From: Lepturacanthus savala
Lineage: Eukaryota > Chordata > Actinopteri > Scombriformes > Trichiuridae
Assembly: GCA_030544235.1 (NCBI GenBank)
Contig: CM060474.1
Span: 4,198,398-4,262,397, forward strand
Reading direction: 5' to 3'
Length of the DNA: 64,000 nucleotides
A model generated the notes under the pieces. The model did not search any database. It was not told where the DNA came from and saw only the letters and a list, made by a program, of their open reading frames with translations. Shown here one piece after another: positions 11,968-21,919 of this stretch (positions are counted from its first letter, which is position 1; each line of letters opens with the position of its first letter). Both the position numbers and the translations under genes were made by a program.

Positions 11968-12182
11968 CACAGACATGGACACATACACACAGACATGGGC
12001 ACATACACACACACACATACATCAACCTGCTTGTACACAATGCATACACACACACACACACACACACGCTTCCAGAACACATCCACCGAGCATGCTGGGA
12101 TTTGCCCGTGACAAACAAAAAAACCTCGGTGTGAAGTGTGTGTGTGTGTGTGTGGGTGTGTGTATGTGTGTGTGTGTGTGTA
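11928..12182. repeat. Cluster of interrupted (CA)n and (GT)n tracts
   Basis: Several CA tracts (11935-12067) with interruptions such as AGACATGG are followed by GT tracts (12136-12180) on the same strand. Opposed CA and GT runs could pair across about 70 bp. Confidence 0.9.
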
Positions 12183-12349
12183 TCTGCCACGTTGTGCTGT
12201 CAGTGTGTGAGGTTGCAGGGAACAAGGAATCGAGATGGCGCGCCGACATCGCACGGCCGTCCAGGCGGGTTCTGCCAAAGCTGCCTGTCCCCAAATTATC
12301 ACCTCCGTCTCCCAGCATCCCCATCATCTCAGCACCTCTCAGCAGCTCC

Positions 12350-12351
<2 letters not shown>

Positions 12352-12424
<73 letters not shown>
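12352..12424. repeat. (CA)n microsatellite, ~36 units
   Basis: Uninterrupted CA units, seen directly. Confidence 0.97.
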
Positions 12425-12425
<1 letters not shown>

Positions 12426-13274
12426 CAAGGATTCTTATCAATTCCATTTATCATATATCTCTCCAGCAAAAATTCTAATAAGAAGAACACATTATGTGTT
12501 ACAGCAAAAACGGAGCCTGAATGTGCAGCCTGACTCACATTAAACAGACTCTAATGTTAACATCAGGTTTAAACTGAGAGCTAATCACATCTCAGTCCTG
12601 TTGTCTTATCAGACTGCTTTTTACGGAGGCAATTTCCTGCAAAAAACTTCTAAAAATACCCTAAGATTTACTAACCGCAGTGCGGTTTGCAAACGTGAAA
12701 CATACCATACACACAAATAAATACAACAACATATCCCATCATGCTTCAGAAATAAATGCACCATGTTTTACAAAACATAAATCCTATAAAGATAAAACGT
12801 ATCACGTGACTTTTGGGTCAATGTTTCTGCTGTTATCTCCCTCCAGGACAGCAGGTGGTGCTGTGAGTTAATTTAAACACATCAGGAGGTTTTTGCACCT
12901 GTGAACTCAGTGGATTTGTTCCTGAAACATGACGTGTTATATAGGAATATAGGAAAATGTAGGTTTTGTATTTGCAAGATTAACATCAATTTTATGGTTG
13001 TGTGTTGGATCGATGCCATACCTACAGTGTAGCGTTGGGTGTTATTTTCTAATATTTGACATTTTATTTTGTATTATTTGTCTATTACATGAGGTGTTCC
13101 TGTCATTTTATTGCAATTCTAAATTATTATAAACGTTTAGACATGAGCTGATTGAGTTTTGTGAAGATGCTGCTGACATCTGATTGGTGGAGGAAAAAGT
13201 TGCGGTGCTGTTTATGGTGCAGTTGTTGTTTAATTAAATGAATGTAGCTAATAATTAGACTTTATGATGTGCAT

Positions 13275-13500
13275 TACTTGATTAATCCTTTAGTTGATCG
13301 ACAGAAAAATAACGGCAGTAAAAGACCCAGTAAAAGATGCCAAACTCTCTGCTTCTTCAGATTCTGATCTATAATGATTTGTTGCTTTTCTTCATGTTCT
13401 GTGACGGTAAATAGAAGATCTTTGGTGTTGGAGTGATGGTTTGATGATTTCAGAAACTGACGGCAGTTTTCTTTCATTTTATAGACCAATTATTTAATGG
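13275..13500 (-). repeat. Dispersed repeat, ATCGATTAGT family
   Basis: Shares TTGATTAATC..TTAGTTGATCGACAGAAAAATAA and TTTATAGACCAATTATTTAATGG with the family described at 7868-8040 and 54510-54890. Diverged copy; the orientation is tentative. Confidence 0.55.
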
Positions 13501-14130
13501 ATTCTTTGGAAAACAATGTCAAATGCGTCTATAATGAAAATAATCATTTAAAATATGGGAGTTAAACATGCATTCTATCCATCGGCCATAAGGGGGCAAC
13601 TGATTGGATGGAAGTCTATGAGAATATGATTTATATAATAAATAAAAAATAAATAATAAAGTAAAATACATGTAGATGGTGCAGATGCATCTCTGCCACC
13701 GCCATCTTGCACATCTTTATTACTATGGAGCTAATATTGGGTCAAATGTTTTGAACTTAAAAAAGAAAAAAAAGAATTGCAACATATTCAAAAGAAAAAA
13801 ACTTTTGTTTTTCAGGTTAAATACAATGATGATCCACTCTGCTAATTAGTTTGAATAAATTATTTATTTTTCATATTTCACTTTCTTATGTTTTGATATT
13901 TGGAATCCCACTTCTTACAGTTGCATGCGTTATCTTTTCAGATTCAGATATTAATTTCTACAGTTTCAATTATTATTTATTTATTTATTTTTGATTTTTA
14001 AAATTTGAGATCTTGCTTTTTCTGTTTTGGATCTAGCGTTTCTAGTTTTAGACATCTGACTTTGATCTAGTGTGGGGAGGCGTGATATCAACTGAAAGCT
14101 GTGTGGAATCATGGAAGTCAGCTTAAATAA

Positions 14131-14179
14131 AAGGCTACAGGCTATAGGTTATAGGTTATAGGCTACAGGCTATAGGTTA
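14131..14179. repeat. Short heptamer array, GGYTAYA x7
   Basis: Seven 7-bp units alternating GGCTACA, GGCTATA and GGTTATA. Unrelated in sequence to the CATCTAA heptamers but of the same length. Confidence 0.9.
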
Positions 14180-14264
14180 CCTCTATCATGTTGCCTTCAG
14201 GAAATGATTTGGCTACGTCACATGATTGTGTTTTATTGTGTGAAATAAAAGTGGAATTGAAACA

Positions 14265-14350
14265 CACGGAACTGGTTCTCTGCAGAGAACAGAACCGGTT
14301 CTCTACGGTTCTCTACAGGATCCGGTTCTTGATTCCCATCCCTATTAAGC
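14265..14350. repeat. Fragment of dispersed 'CCGGTTCT...CCCATCCCT' repeat
   Basis: Repeated CCGGTTCTCTAC blocks end in TTGATTCCCATCCCTATTAA, which resembles the edge of a common fish hAT-like repeat. This rests on recognition of the end only. Confidence 0.35.
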
Positions 14351-14654
14351 ATAGGGCTAACGTTAGCATCAGTTATTTTGAATACATGTTAAGAAAGAAA
14401 AGACTTTAATACTGAACGTGTGTTCTGTGAGGGCACAGAAGCACAGCGCCTCCCCGCGATGCAGCTAAAGGATCGATATTTTTCTACTGCAGTTTTTTAG
14501 CACTTCTTGCAGCCAAAACAGCTAAGCAGCTAAATTAGCATTTAGGCCTAATTGTATTTTTCCTAAGCGACTACACTGTACTATCGTAGCCCTGCAGACT
14601 GTGAGTGGCGACACTCTCTGTGGATGTTTGAGGTTTCATAATCAAGTGTATGAT

Positions 14655-15470
14655 GTAGGGGTGGGAGTTCATTTTAAAAAAAATCGAATTAATTACAGGT
14701 TTTGTAATTTAGTATTGGAAATAATTGCATTACAATATTTGCCCCGAAAACAAAATTTTATCTTCTGTAAATGAATTTTAGACGCTATCTGTAGCACACT
14801 TAAACCTTAACTTCAACCACTGATAGTGGTCTACAGTTCTGGGAAATTCAATTCCAATTTACAATGTTGACTTACCATAAAATCGCATGGTTTAATAACC
14901 ACAGGGCACCATTTAACCGCAGGTGTATATTTTGACAAATAATTGCAGGTTCCAAATAAAGACAGAGTCCAATTAATTAAAAAAAAAAAATCAAGGAACA
15001 GCCATGACCACTGACACTGTGTGTGTGTGATGTGGGCACGGTTTAGGTCTGTTTTCGTATAGAATATCTTCTTTTTACCATATTAGACCATTCATATCGC
15101 ATCATGTTCTGTGCAGCATGGGGCTATGCCTTCCCATGGTGAAGAAGAGAGAACAGAATTTTTTTCAGTTTTTCTGGGATGGTAAGCTGAATGAGCGTCA
15201 GGTACAAATGTGCAGCTACCGCCCCCGGCTGCACACACTCAAATACAATCTGAATGCGCTCACCTTTTTTCTTTTTCTTAGTTCTGACCACTCATTCTTT
15301 AAATGACGTTAAAGAACACCTTCAGAAACTCACCGTCCAGCAGAGTGCTGCCATTGTTGTAGCAGCAGCTGTAAAACCACATGGTGACTGACAATGCTGT
15401 TTGGGATGTAAACTGCATTAAAATGCGTTAATATTTTTAACGTGTTATTTACTTTGTAATAATTGATCAG
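14655..15470 (+). mobile_element. Dispersed element copy A, GGGGTGGGA end
   Basis: Starts at AGGGGTGGGAGTTCAT and shares long blocks with 23944-24480: CTGATAGTGGTCTACAGT, GGTGTATATTTTGACAAATA, CACATGGTGACTGACAA and a terminal TAACKTGTTA block. A 65-bp relative at 48958-49022 has 8-bp flanking duplications, which suggests a hAT-type DNA element. No intact transposase was seen. Confidence 0.6.
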
Positions 15471-15961
15471 AATTATCCCCAACTGTAGTACAGTGTCCAA
15501 TTTATTTCAATGGGTCCGTGGAGTCCGTGCATGTGGACGTCCACTCTGTGAGCTGCCTCGCCTTTAACCCTGTGCTTCACCTGTAGCTTTGGCAATTCAC
15601 CACTTTAAATATGTCAGAAATGACCTTTTTCAAAACGACCTCTCGTTTTGATATTTAATCACGATTCCCAACCTGACTTTTCTTCTTGAACCAGTAGAAT
15701 CAGACGCCATTGCCGGGACGGCATGTTCAAAACATTTGACCCAATATTAGCTCCATATCTCACTAAACTAACGGGTATCATCATGTTGGTTACGTCCATT
15801 ACTTTTTACAGTGAATGATTTTACCAAACCTCACACAGGGGTTTGAAATCTTTTCTTGACCTCATTTATTGTTGCGTCTGTATAGTGTCATAATATGATA
15901 TCATGGAGTTCAATATGTCTCATTTTCTCAACTAAAAGATTTTCAGTTCCACAGCATATCA

Positions 15962-16283
15962 GGGTCAGTAACAAATAATTTTTGGCAAGAGGAGAAAGTC
16001 AAACCTTTTTAAAAAACTATTCTCAAATTGTACATTGTGTGTTCATGTTGGTTTCTTGTTATTTAAAAGTCCATTTGTATCATTTATTTTACAAAAATCA
16101 CAATTTTGTGCAATTTTTAGACATGAGAAAAGAATGATGAATTTTAAATATATATTCTAACCCGAATATAAAACTTGATAATAGCATGTTTTTTTTTATT
16201 TTTTATTATTTTTAAACCTTTTTAAGAGAGTTTAAGTACCAAAGTCTTAGGGTTACTCTACATGGCAGTTTTGTTACTGACCC
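15962..16283 (+). mobile_element. MITE, GGGTCAGTGACAAA family, copy 1
   Basis: Inverted ends GGGTCAGTAACAAA (15962) and TTTTGTTACTGACCC (ends 16283). It shares AAAGTCCATTTGTATCATTT, CATGTTGGTTTCTTGT and AACCTTTTTAAGAGAGTTTAA with copies at 52522 and 52930. Full family ends appear to be CTGTATAAGGGTCAGTGAC next to TA, as expected for Tc1/mariner-type MITEs. This copy ends only about 70 bp before the acceptor of the first coding exon. Confidence 0.75.
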
Positions 16284-16352
16284 ATAAAACTGAGAAAATC
16301 AGCAAACATTCATTAAAAACCTGACAAATGACTTTTTCTGTGTTCCTATCAG

Positions 16353-16557
16353 GTGCAGAGAAGCTGTAGAGAAGAAAAAGGAGGAAGTGATGTTCTCTCT
16401 TCAGGGTTTGAGGACTATCTGCTGATTATCTTAGGAGCAGAAACATCAGCAGCTGAACTCTGTCACTCTGGTCCCATCGACCCCATCGGTCCTGACACCT
16501 CATTCTGTTCCCGGCGCCTCACTCTCCTCCAGCTGCTCCTCTCTGGTCTGCAGAGCC
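16353..16557 (+). other. MPPED1: 5' UTR part of the first coding exon of MPPED1
   Basis: The left edge is the acceptor TTTTTCTGTGTTCCTATCAG|GTGCAG, with a fair pyrimidine tract. The frame of the MPPED1 ATG is closed upstream by TGA (16423) and TAG (16432), with no other in-frame ATG after them, so translation cannot start earlier in this exon. That supports 205 nt of leader here. It would join the inferred first exon at 3026; that junction has no direct support. Confidence 0.65.
16390..16425 (+). other. Short upstream ORF, 11 codons
   Basis: ATG at 16390 opens MFSLQGLRTIC and ends at TGA 16423-16425, in the same frame as and 132 nt before the main ATG. If this leader is in the mRNA, the uORF could lower translation or require reinitiation. 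The effect is inferred. Confidence 0.5.
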
Positions 16558-16730
16558 ATGGCTTTCACCCTGTCAGAGATCATGGCAGCGCGGCGGCAGC
16601 AGGCTCAGTCGCTCACGCAGCGCGGCGGCAGGACGGCGGTGGAGGTGGATGAGTACAGCACCAACCCCACGCAGGCCTTCACCTTCTACAACATCAACCA
16701 GGGACGATTCCAACCGCCGCATGTGCACAT
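16558..16730 (+). CDS. MPPED1: MPPED1, coding exon 1 (residues 1-57 and part of 58)
   Basis: N-terminal exon of MPPED1, a member of the class III metallophosphoesterase family with MPPED2. It encodes MAFTLSEIMAARR, a Gln-rich variable stretch, then the conserved block EVDEYSTNPTQAF..YNINQGRFQPPHVHM that marks the MPPED1/2 pair; the MAARR start and FTFYNINQGRFQ wording fit MPPED1 better than MPPED2. The ATG has a strong context (GCC before, G after). The donor is CACAT|GTGAGT; Met58 is completed by the first base of the next exon. No catalytic motif lies in this part. The mammalian protein has a similar N-terminus with a shorter spacer before EVDEYS, so the SLTQRGGRT stretch looks like a fish-side length difference. 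A second Met at codon 9 (MAARR) is a possible alternative start. Confidence 0.95.
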
Positions 16731-17855
16731 GTGAGTAGTTTCTCCTCTGATCATTAGGTTTGGAAATCTATTAATCCTGTACGAGAAGCAAAGAAAGGTG
16801 TGAACATTTTTGAGATCTGAGTAACAACCAAGGTTCTGAAATAGATTTCATCAATGAAACATTAAACCTGCTTTAGTGGCGTAACAACTTTTTTAGTTAA
16901 GACAACATGAGATGTTTTTTTCTGAGAATCACTTTCTGCTGTTGAAGTTGTTCTATTAATCGATTAGTTGCCATCTATTACCTTCATCATTAATCAAATC
17001 TGATTATTTTCTTAGTCTTCTATAATAGTAAACTGATGATCTTTGGGTTGTGGACTGTTGAGCTTGAACAAAAAAAGACATTTTAGGTTAAATCTTCAGC
17101 TTTTACACCAATTTTATGAACCGAACAACAAAATGAGTAGTTTTATTTCATTTTCATGTTGTTAGTGGTGTTTTGCACCACTAACAACATTTGCAATCCA
17201 ACATGTTTCTGTCGGTTCTTGACAGGAAATTGGCTCCATACTAAAGTTTACTTTTAGTTTTAACTCCCTCCATAAAGTTTCTACAACCAAAGAAACATTT
17301 TTAGTAGTGAGTAGTAGTAGTACCCATCTGTATTTTATTACATATTACTGTCCTACATGCTTGTGTATCTGTTTTCCCCTCGTCTCTGTCTCTCTCTTGT
17401 GGGGCTGGAGGAGGAGGAGGAGGAGCAGGAGGAAGAGGCAGGTCTGGGTGTTATCATACCTGGAGGAGAACTCACTAAAGTGGGCCACGGTTATTCACTA
17501 GCTCCCCTCTTCCCCCTTGAGACCCTGTGGATGCGCACACTGGCTGTAAATCCCTCAGGACGCTGCTCTTTTTCTAAATCTGCGCTTTTATTCTTTTCTC
17601 CATCTCTGCACATTTCTCTTTCTGTCTCTCCACTGCTGCTGCTGCTGCTTTTTATTGTGGCCTCTTCTCTTGTTTCTTCCTCCTGCTTCAGTCTGTGGGG
17701 ACGGTTTTCTGCCGGATACTAATTCCAACTTCTTTCATTGTCAGCGTCTCACCACAGAGACTTTACATTCAGCCGTCTCTTCATCTTGTATTGTTTAATA
17801 CCGTTCCTCCCTCCCCCTTCTCAAACTCTCTTTTGTTTCTTCCCCTCGGTTTCAG
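16731..17855 (+). other. MPPED1: MPPED1 intron between coding exons 1 and 2
   Basis: A 1,125-bp intron with donor GTGAGT and acceptor CCCCTCGGTTTCAG. It carries a dispersed repeat at 16945-17135, a purine run encoding Glu-rich shadow frames at about 17407-17440, and pyrimidine-rich sequence at 17560-17850. I see no supported cassette exon. Confidence 0.9.
16945..17135 (+). repeat. Dispersed repeat, ATCGATTAGTTGCC family
   Basis: Shares ATTAATCGATTAGTTGCCA, CTTCTATAATAGTAAACTGA and GATCTTTGGGTTGTGGAC with the copy at 54510-54890. Confidence 0.7.
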
Positions 17856-18037
17856 GGTGGACCCGATGCCCCACGACACTCCCAAGCCGCCGGGCCACAC
17901 GCGCTTCGTGTGTATCTCGGACACACACTCCCGCACCGACGCCATCCAGATGCCGTACGGCGACGTGTTCATCCACGCCGGCGACTTCACGGAGCTGGGG
18001 CTGCCCTCCGAGGTCAAGAAGTTCAACGACTGGCTAG
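17856..18037 (+). CDS. MPPED1: MPPED1, coding exon 2 (residues 59-118, metallophosphoesterase core)
   Basis: A 182-nt exon between acceptor TTTCAG and donor CTAG|GTCAGC. It encodes VDPMPHDTPKPPGHTRFVC, then SDTH (Asp80, His82), the first metal-binding motif of calcineurin-like phosphoesterases, and HAGD (Asp101), the second, followed by FTELGLPSEVKKFNDWL. In this family these residues coordinate the two catalytic metals. The wording 'GDVFIHAGDFTELG' fits MPPED1; MPPED2 differs at this place. Phase agrees on both sides: ATG is completed at the 5' junction and Gly119 is split at the 3' junction. The donor GTCAGC is weaker than consensus. The exon is GC-rich at third positions compared with the flanking introns. 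Confidence 0.96.
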
Positions 18038-18691
18038 GTCAGCTTCTCCCATCCAGGGCACGGCCCTGATTTCTGTATCTGGGTCCTGGCGTGACATCTA
18101 TTAATAAGGAGAAGCTAAATTTACTCACCGGGTGCTTTGCTTAAGAAAACTCTGAGCAGGAAAAGATGTGAAGCATTCAGGCTCTCAGGCTGCAGCAGGA
18201 TCACTTTTTAAAAATAATATTCAGTGCCAATACCTTATATCAAATAAAAGCTGTTACACAGAATAAGAGGCAGGTATCATTTGGGTTTTAATAATAATAA
18301 TAATAATAATTTAATAATATCTATTTTATATTACTGGAAAACAAATGGATTTCTCATCCAAACATCCATTTATATTTAATCCAGTTTCTCACCAGAAGCT
18401 ACATTTTCCAATATTATAGTAGCATTTGAACACATAATTATGATGTGTCTGGTTTAACTAACATTTAATCATATTTTAACTAAAGAAACGTTCTATTGGG
18501 TGAAAAATAATAGATTAAATTGAATCTTTTTACTGAACTGAGGAGCTTTTTTAGGTATTTTTTCAAAACTAGTAATTTTCCTTACAGTACTTATTGCTGA
18601 AAGCAAAGCACTTCACTACATTTTAAATAAAATAACATCTGTTGATGAAACAGAAAGAAAGAATTAAAAAAAGAAAGAAATATGTTATATA

Positions 18692-19125
18692 CAGTTGTGT
18701 TCAATATAACAGCAGTATGCTTAACAACGTGAGTAAAGCCAAAATCCTTTTATTTTGATGCATTGGGAACACTGCATTTTATATCCTAAGTCAAAATGTG
18801 AAGAAAAATGTGTCAATCTTTAGATTCTGATAAACCATCGTTATATAACTAACTAGGATACAGCTAGGAATGTTAAATCCTGAAGAGTTTTCAGTTTAGA
18901 CAGTAAATATTTGAGTTTGTACAGAAAAACTCAGAAACTGATTCTGATTTCTTTAAACAGCCTAATACGCAGTTTTCTTAATTGATGCTTTTTCACGTTT
19001 TGATTAGGTTTTGATTCAGGATTTAAAAAATGCAGTATTCATATTGCCCCAGAATAAAAATTATCAATAGGATTTTGGTTTTACTCACATTTTTAAACAC
19101 ACTGCTATTATATGGAACATAACTG
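18692..19125 (+). mobile_element. Internally deleted Tc1-like element, CAGTTGTGTTCAA family
   Basis: Left end CAGTTGTGTTCAATATAACA and right end ...CTATTATATGGAACATAACTG are inverted repeats, and both are flanked by TA. Subterminal GTGAGTAAAGCCAAAATCC is repeated inverted at the right. No transposase is left in the 434 bp. The same family is seen at 25955-26192 and 46893-47618. Confidence 0.8.
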
Positions 19126-19177
19126 TATATATACCTCCCTCCTTCTTTCCTCCTTTACTTCTTCCCCCTCTCTCATA

Positions 19178-19181
<4 letters not shown>

Positions 19182-19259
<78 letters not shown>
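19182..19259. repeat. (TA)n followed by (GA)n
   Basis: About 24 TA units are followed directly by about 15 AG units, 57 bp beyond the Tc1-like right end. Confidence 0.95.
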
Positions 19260-19261
<2 letters not shown>

Positions 19262-19884
19262 AAGAAAATATATATTTAAGTAAAATTTCTTGGTAACAGA
19301 ACAGCTACACATCTACTGTAACAGATCTGTTTCTGTTTCTGTTCAAGCAAGACACAGTTTGCTTCTTTCACCATGATCTACATTTAAGTCTGCTTATTGT
19401 TTGGCTCCTGAATGCATCTCTTTGTGTTGATTCTCAGATGTTCGAGGGTTTCCTTGAACATGCCACAAAAGAGAGTTTTGAAAATCATAACCTCCACACA
19501 GAAAACAGGTCGACTGACTGTTGGACAGACAGGAAGCGTCTGCATGTCGAGTTGCGTAGAAATGATGTGAAACCAGAGAATAGAGTCCTGCTGTCTTCAG
19601 GGAATCAGCCTGTATGTGGCCGTCTGCTGCTGTAAATGTTGCAGAGTCTGGTTTGTGTTACTGACAGAAACAGCAGCAGCAACAAACCACTGACACAGAC
19701 CAGGCAGTGAGGTTCAGTCTCAGGACAGAACCGGGATCCTCGTCTTGATCAGACTCAGTGACAGCAGAGCGACAACAGATCAACCTGATGCACAGTGAGA
19801 CGTTCAGGGAACCAAACAAAGACCAGTTACCTTCACAACATTTACTCAAGTACAAGTAAAAGTACGACTGTGCGTATATGTACT

Positions 19885-20059
19885 GTGACATATGAAATGT
19901 CAAATGATGTATGATAAATAGTTAATTTATATATAATGTATAATCCACCTAGAATATAAAACATGTATGTTTTAATCTTTTAAAACCTTTTTAAGAAAGT
20001 TAAACTATCTGGTGCCAAAATGTTATGGTTACACCACATGGCAGTTTTGTCACTGACCC
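19885..20059 (+). mobile_element. MITE, GGGTCAGTGACAAA family, 3' part
   Basis: Shares CACCTAGAATATAAAAC, AACCTTTTTAAGAAAG and the end CAGTTTTGTCACTGACCC with the family. The left half is missing. Confidence 0.65.
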
Positions 20060-20269
20060 TTATATAAAACTCAATCTAACATCTTTCTTTCTTCATCTAT
20101 AACCAAGGATATTTAAAATGTAGTGATGTACATTACTTCCAATTACTGGTTTTAAAAATGACATCTGGGATGTTCTGGTTCATGGTCACCAGAACAACCT
20201 TTAGGACACCAGGACACATGCGTTTTATTTTGGCGGGGCTCTGGTCATGTGACTGTTGCTGTAACACGT

Positions 20270-20474
20270 GGGTCAGTGACAAATAATGTTTGGCAAGATG
20301 AAAAAGTCTAAAATTTTTTGAAATACAATTCATACAAAATGTCAAATGGCGTAACCAAAAAAGAATGATAAGTTTTAAAACTATAATCCACCTAGAATAT
20401 AAAACTTGTTGACAGCATGTTTTTAGTTTTTTAAAATCTGTCTGGTACCAGGTTTTTAGGGTTACACCAAACAA
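20270..20474 (+). mobile_element. MITE, GGGTCAGTGACAAA family, 5' part and centre
   Basis: Begins GGGTCAGTGACAAATAATGT and continues through CACCTAGAATATAAAACTTG to CTGGTACCAGG...GGGTTACACCA. The terminal right end is missing and there is an internal deletion compared with 52522-52892. Confidence 0.7.
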
Positions 20475-20683
20475 CAACAAGCAACATGTCAATACAGTAG
20501 GAGGGAGTGGCGATGAGGGGCGGGGCCAAAAAACTCATGTGATTGGAGGTTGAACGGAGCATGTGACCTCTGTTGCTGCAAAAGTGTGTGAAGTATTTGA
20601 CTTAATGCTGAGCTGCTGCTGAAAGTGGATCATGAGTGAAACCACCTCATCTTCACAAACGTGTTTATTATATGGAACACACC

Positions 20684-20685
<2 letters not shown>

Positions 20686-20721
<36 letters not shown>
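20686..20721. repeat. (GT)n microsatellite
   Basis: About 18 GT units. Confidence 0.95.
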
Positions 20722-20727
<6 letters not shown>

Positions 20728-21194
20728 TTTTGAATGAGTCAGTCTTGCTGTGTTTCAGTCTTATTCCATCACTTTCAATTTAATTGCAATAAACAAATTA
20801 TGAGAAGTTGAAACATAGACTCATTGTTACCTAAAAACAGCTCAGATCTGAAAATGTGTAATATAAATCAATTTTAATGTTATTATACAAAACAAGTGTT
20901 CTACACTGCGGTATTACAGTATTTCTAACCACAGTACTGACTACCCAAATAAATACAAATACTCTCAATAAAGGAGCTGCTCAATCAGTACTTTTACTTT
21001 TTATATTTTCCACACTTGCTACTGTACTTTTCTTTGTATATAATGTTTAATTAACTTAAATTATTTTTTTAATTTGATTTGTTCTTGTTAAGGAGTATTT
21101 TTAGACAACAATATTTCTACTTTTAAGTGATGAGTAATAAAGATACTTCACTTAAAAATGAAATAAAACCATTAGTTTCCACTATCATCTGACA

Positions 21195-21236
21195 ACATCA
21201 TCATCATCTTCATCATCATCATCATCATCATCATCA
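21195..21236. repeat. (CAT)n trinucleotide run
   Basis: About 14 CAT/ATC units with one interruption (CTT). Confidence 0.93.
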
Positions 21237-21311
21237 CAGTGGGGGGACTTTATATGTTTGTGTCTGAGGGGAGCAGAGAGGGTATAAGGGGAGAACTTGT
21301 TGTCCTTCCTC

Positions 21312-21312
21312 T

Positions 21313-21380
<68 letters not shown>
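21312..21380. repeat. C-run, (CT)n and (CA)n compound microsatellite
   Basis: CCCCCCCCCC, then (CT)n to 21343, then (CA)n to 21380. Confidence 0.95.
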
Positions 21381-21382
<2 letters not shown>

Positions 21383-21508
21383 GAGCTGCAGGGAGTGTGA
21401 GCTGTAAATCCGTTAGCCTGCACTCCAGCAGTGAGAAAGACGACAGGAGAAATGGGAAAGAAAAGATAAACCGAGCCAAAAACGCTCCTGCTGCTGCTCT
21501 GAAGTCAG

Positions 21509-21800
21509 CTTCTCCTCCTCGTCCTCCTCTCTCCCTCCTCTTCCTCCTCCTCTCTCCTTCCTCTTCCTCCTCCTCTCTCCATCCTCTTCCTCCTCCTCTC
21601 TCCGTCCTCTTCCTCCTCCTCTCTCCATCCTCTCCCTCCTCTTCCTCCTCCTCCCTCCTTCCTCTTCCTCCTCCTCTCTCCATCCTCTCCCTCCTCTTCC
21701 TCCTCCTCTCTCCTTCCTCTTCCTCCTCCTCTCTTCATCCTCTCCCTCCTCTTCCTCCTCCTCTCTCCACCCCCTTCTTTCCCTCCTCTCCCTCCTCTTC
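21509..21800. repeat. Polypyrimidine minisatellite, CTCTTCCTCCTCCT units
   Basis: About 290 bp with almost no purine on the + strand. It is built from CTTCCTCCTCCTCTCTCC-type units with variants carrying CATC, CTTC or CGTC. Long strict pyrimidine strands can form triplex (H-DNA). Glu/Arg- or Pro/Ser-rich frames over it are compositional artefacts. Confidence 0.93.
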
Positions 21801-21906
21801 CTTCTCCTCAGCAAACCCTGCCATCTTTCCCTCTTCTACTTGTCTTGTATAAATATTTATAATCTGGCCCCTATCTTTCTCTCTTTTATTGCCCCCCTCT
21901 GTCTAA

Positions 21907-21919
21907 CACACGCACACAC

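Larger units (their letters stand above)
10131..13274. other. Presumed intron 1, microsatellite-rich, no gene
   Basis: No coding exon is recognised. The interval is marked by a (GT)n/(AC)n palindrome, clustered CA/GT tracts at 11930-12182, and a 72-bp (CA)n. The small frames here are CA/GT shadows. Confidence 0.6.
13725..15756. repeat. Perfect 32-bp inverted repeat bounding ~2 kb
   Basis: The 32 bases at 13725-13756 (beginning ATGGAGCTAATATTGGGTCA) are the exact reverse complement of 15725-15756. The arms are separated by 1,968 bp that contain other repeats (14131-14179, 14655-15470). These could be termini of a large inverted-repeat element or two oppositely oriented copies of a dispersed repeat. 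No transposase was seen. Confidence 0.85.

Noticed and set aside
11660..12543. Several Thr-His or Cys-Val rich frames
   Set aside because: Translations of CA/GT dinucleotide repeats.
16353..16652. 99-residue frame starting at the exon 1 acceptor
   Set aside because: It is out of frame with the MPPED1 coding sequence, starts at a non-ATG codon and has no recognisable family.
17357..17722. 121-residue Glu-rich frame as an alternative MPPED1 exon
   Set aside because: No good acceptor with pyrimidine tract and AG precedes it, it is mainly a GAG/GAA purine run, and it does not join the neighbouring exons in phase.
18038..18104. Read-through of coding exon 2 past 18037
   Set aside because: The conserved residues stop at WLG, the exon 3 sequence continues the family exactly, and the read-through ends soon after.
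21185..21852. Arg/Glu and Pro/Ser/Leu rich frames
   Set aside because: Translations of the polypyrimidine minisatellite and GA/CT tracts.
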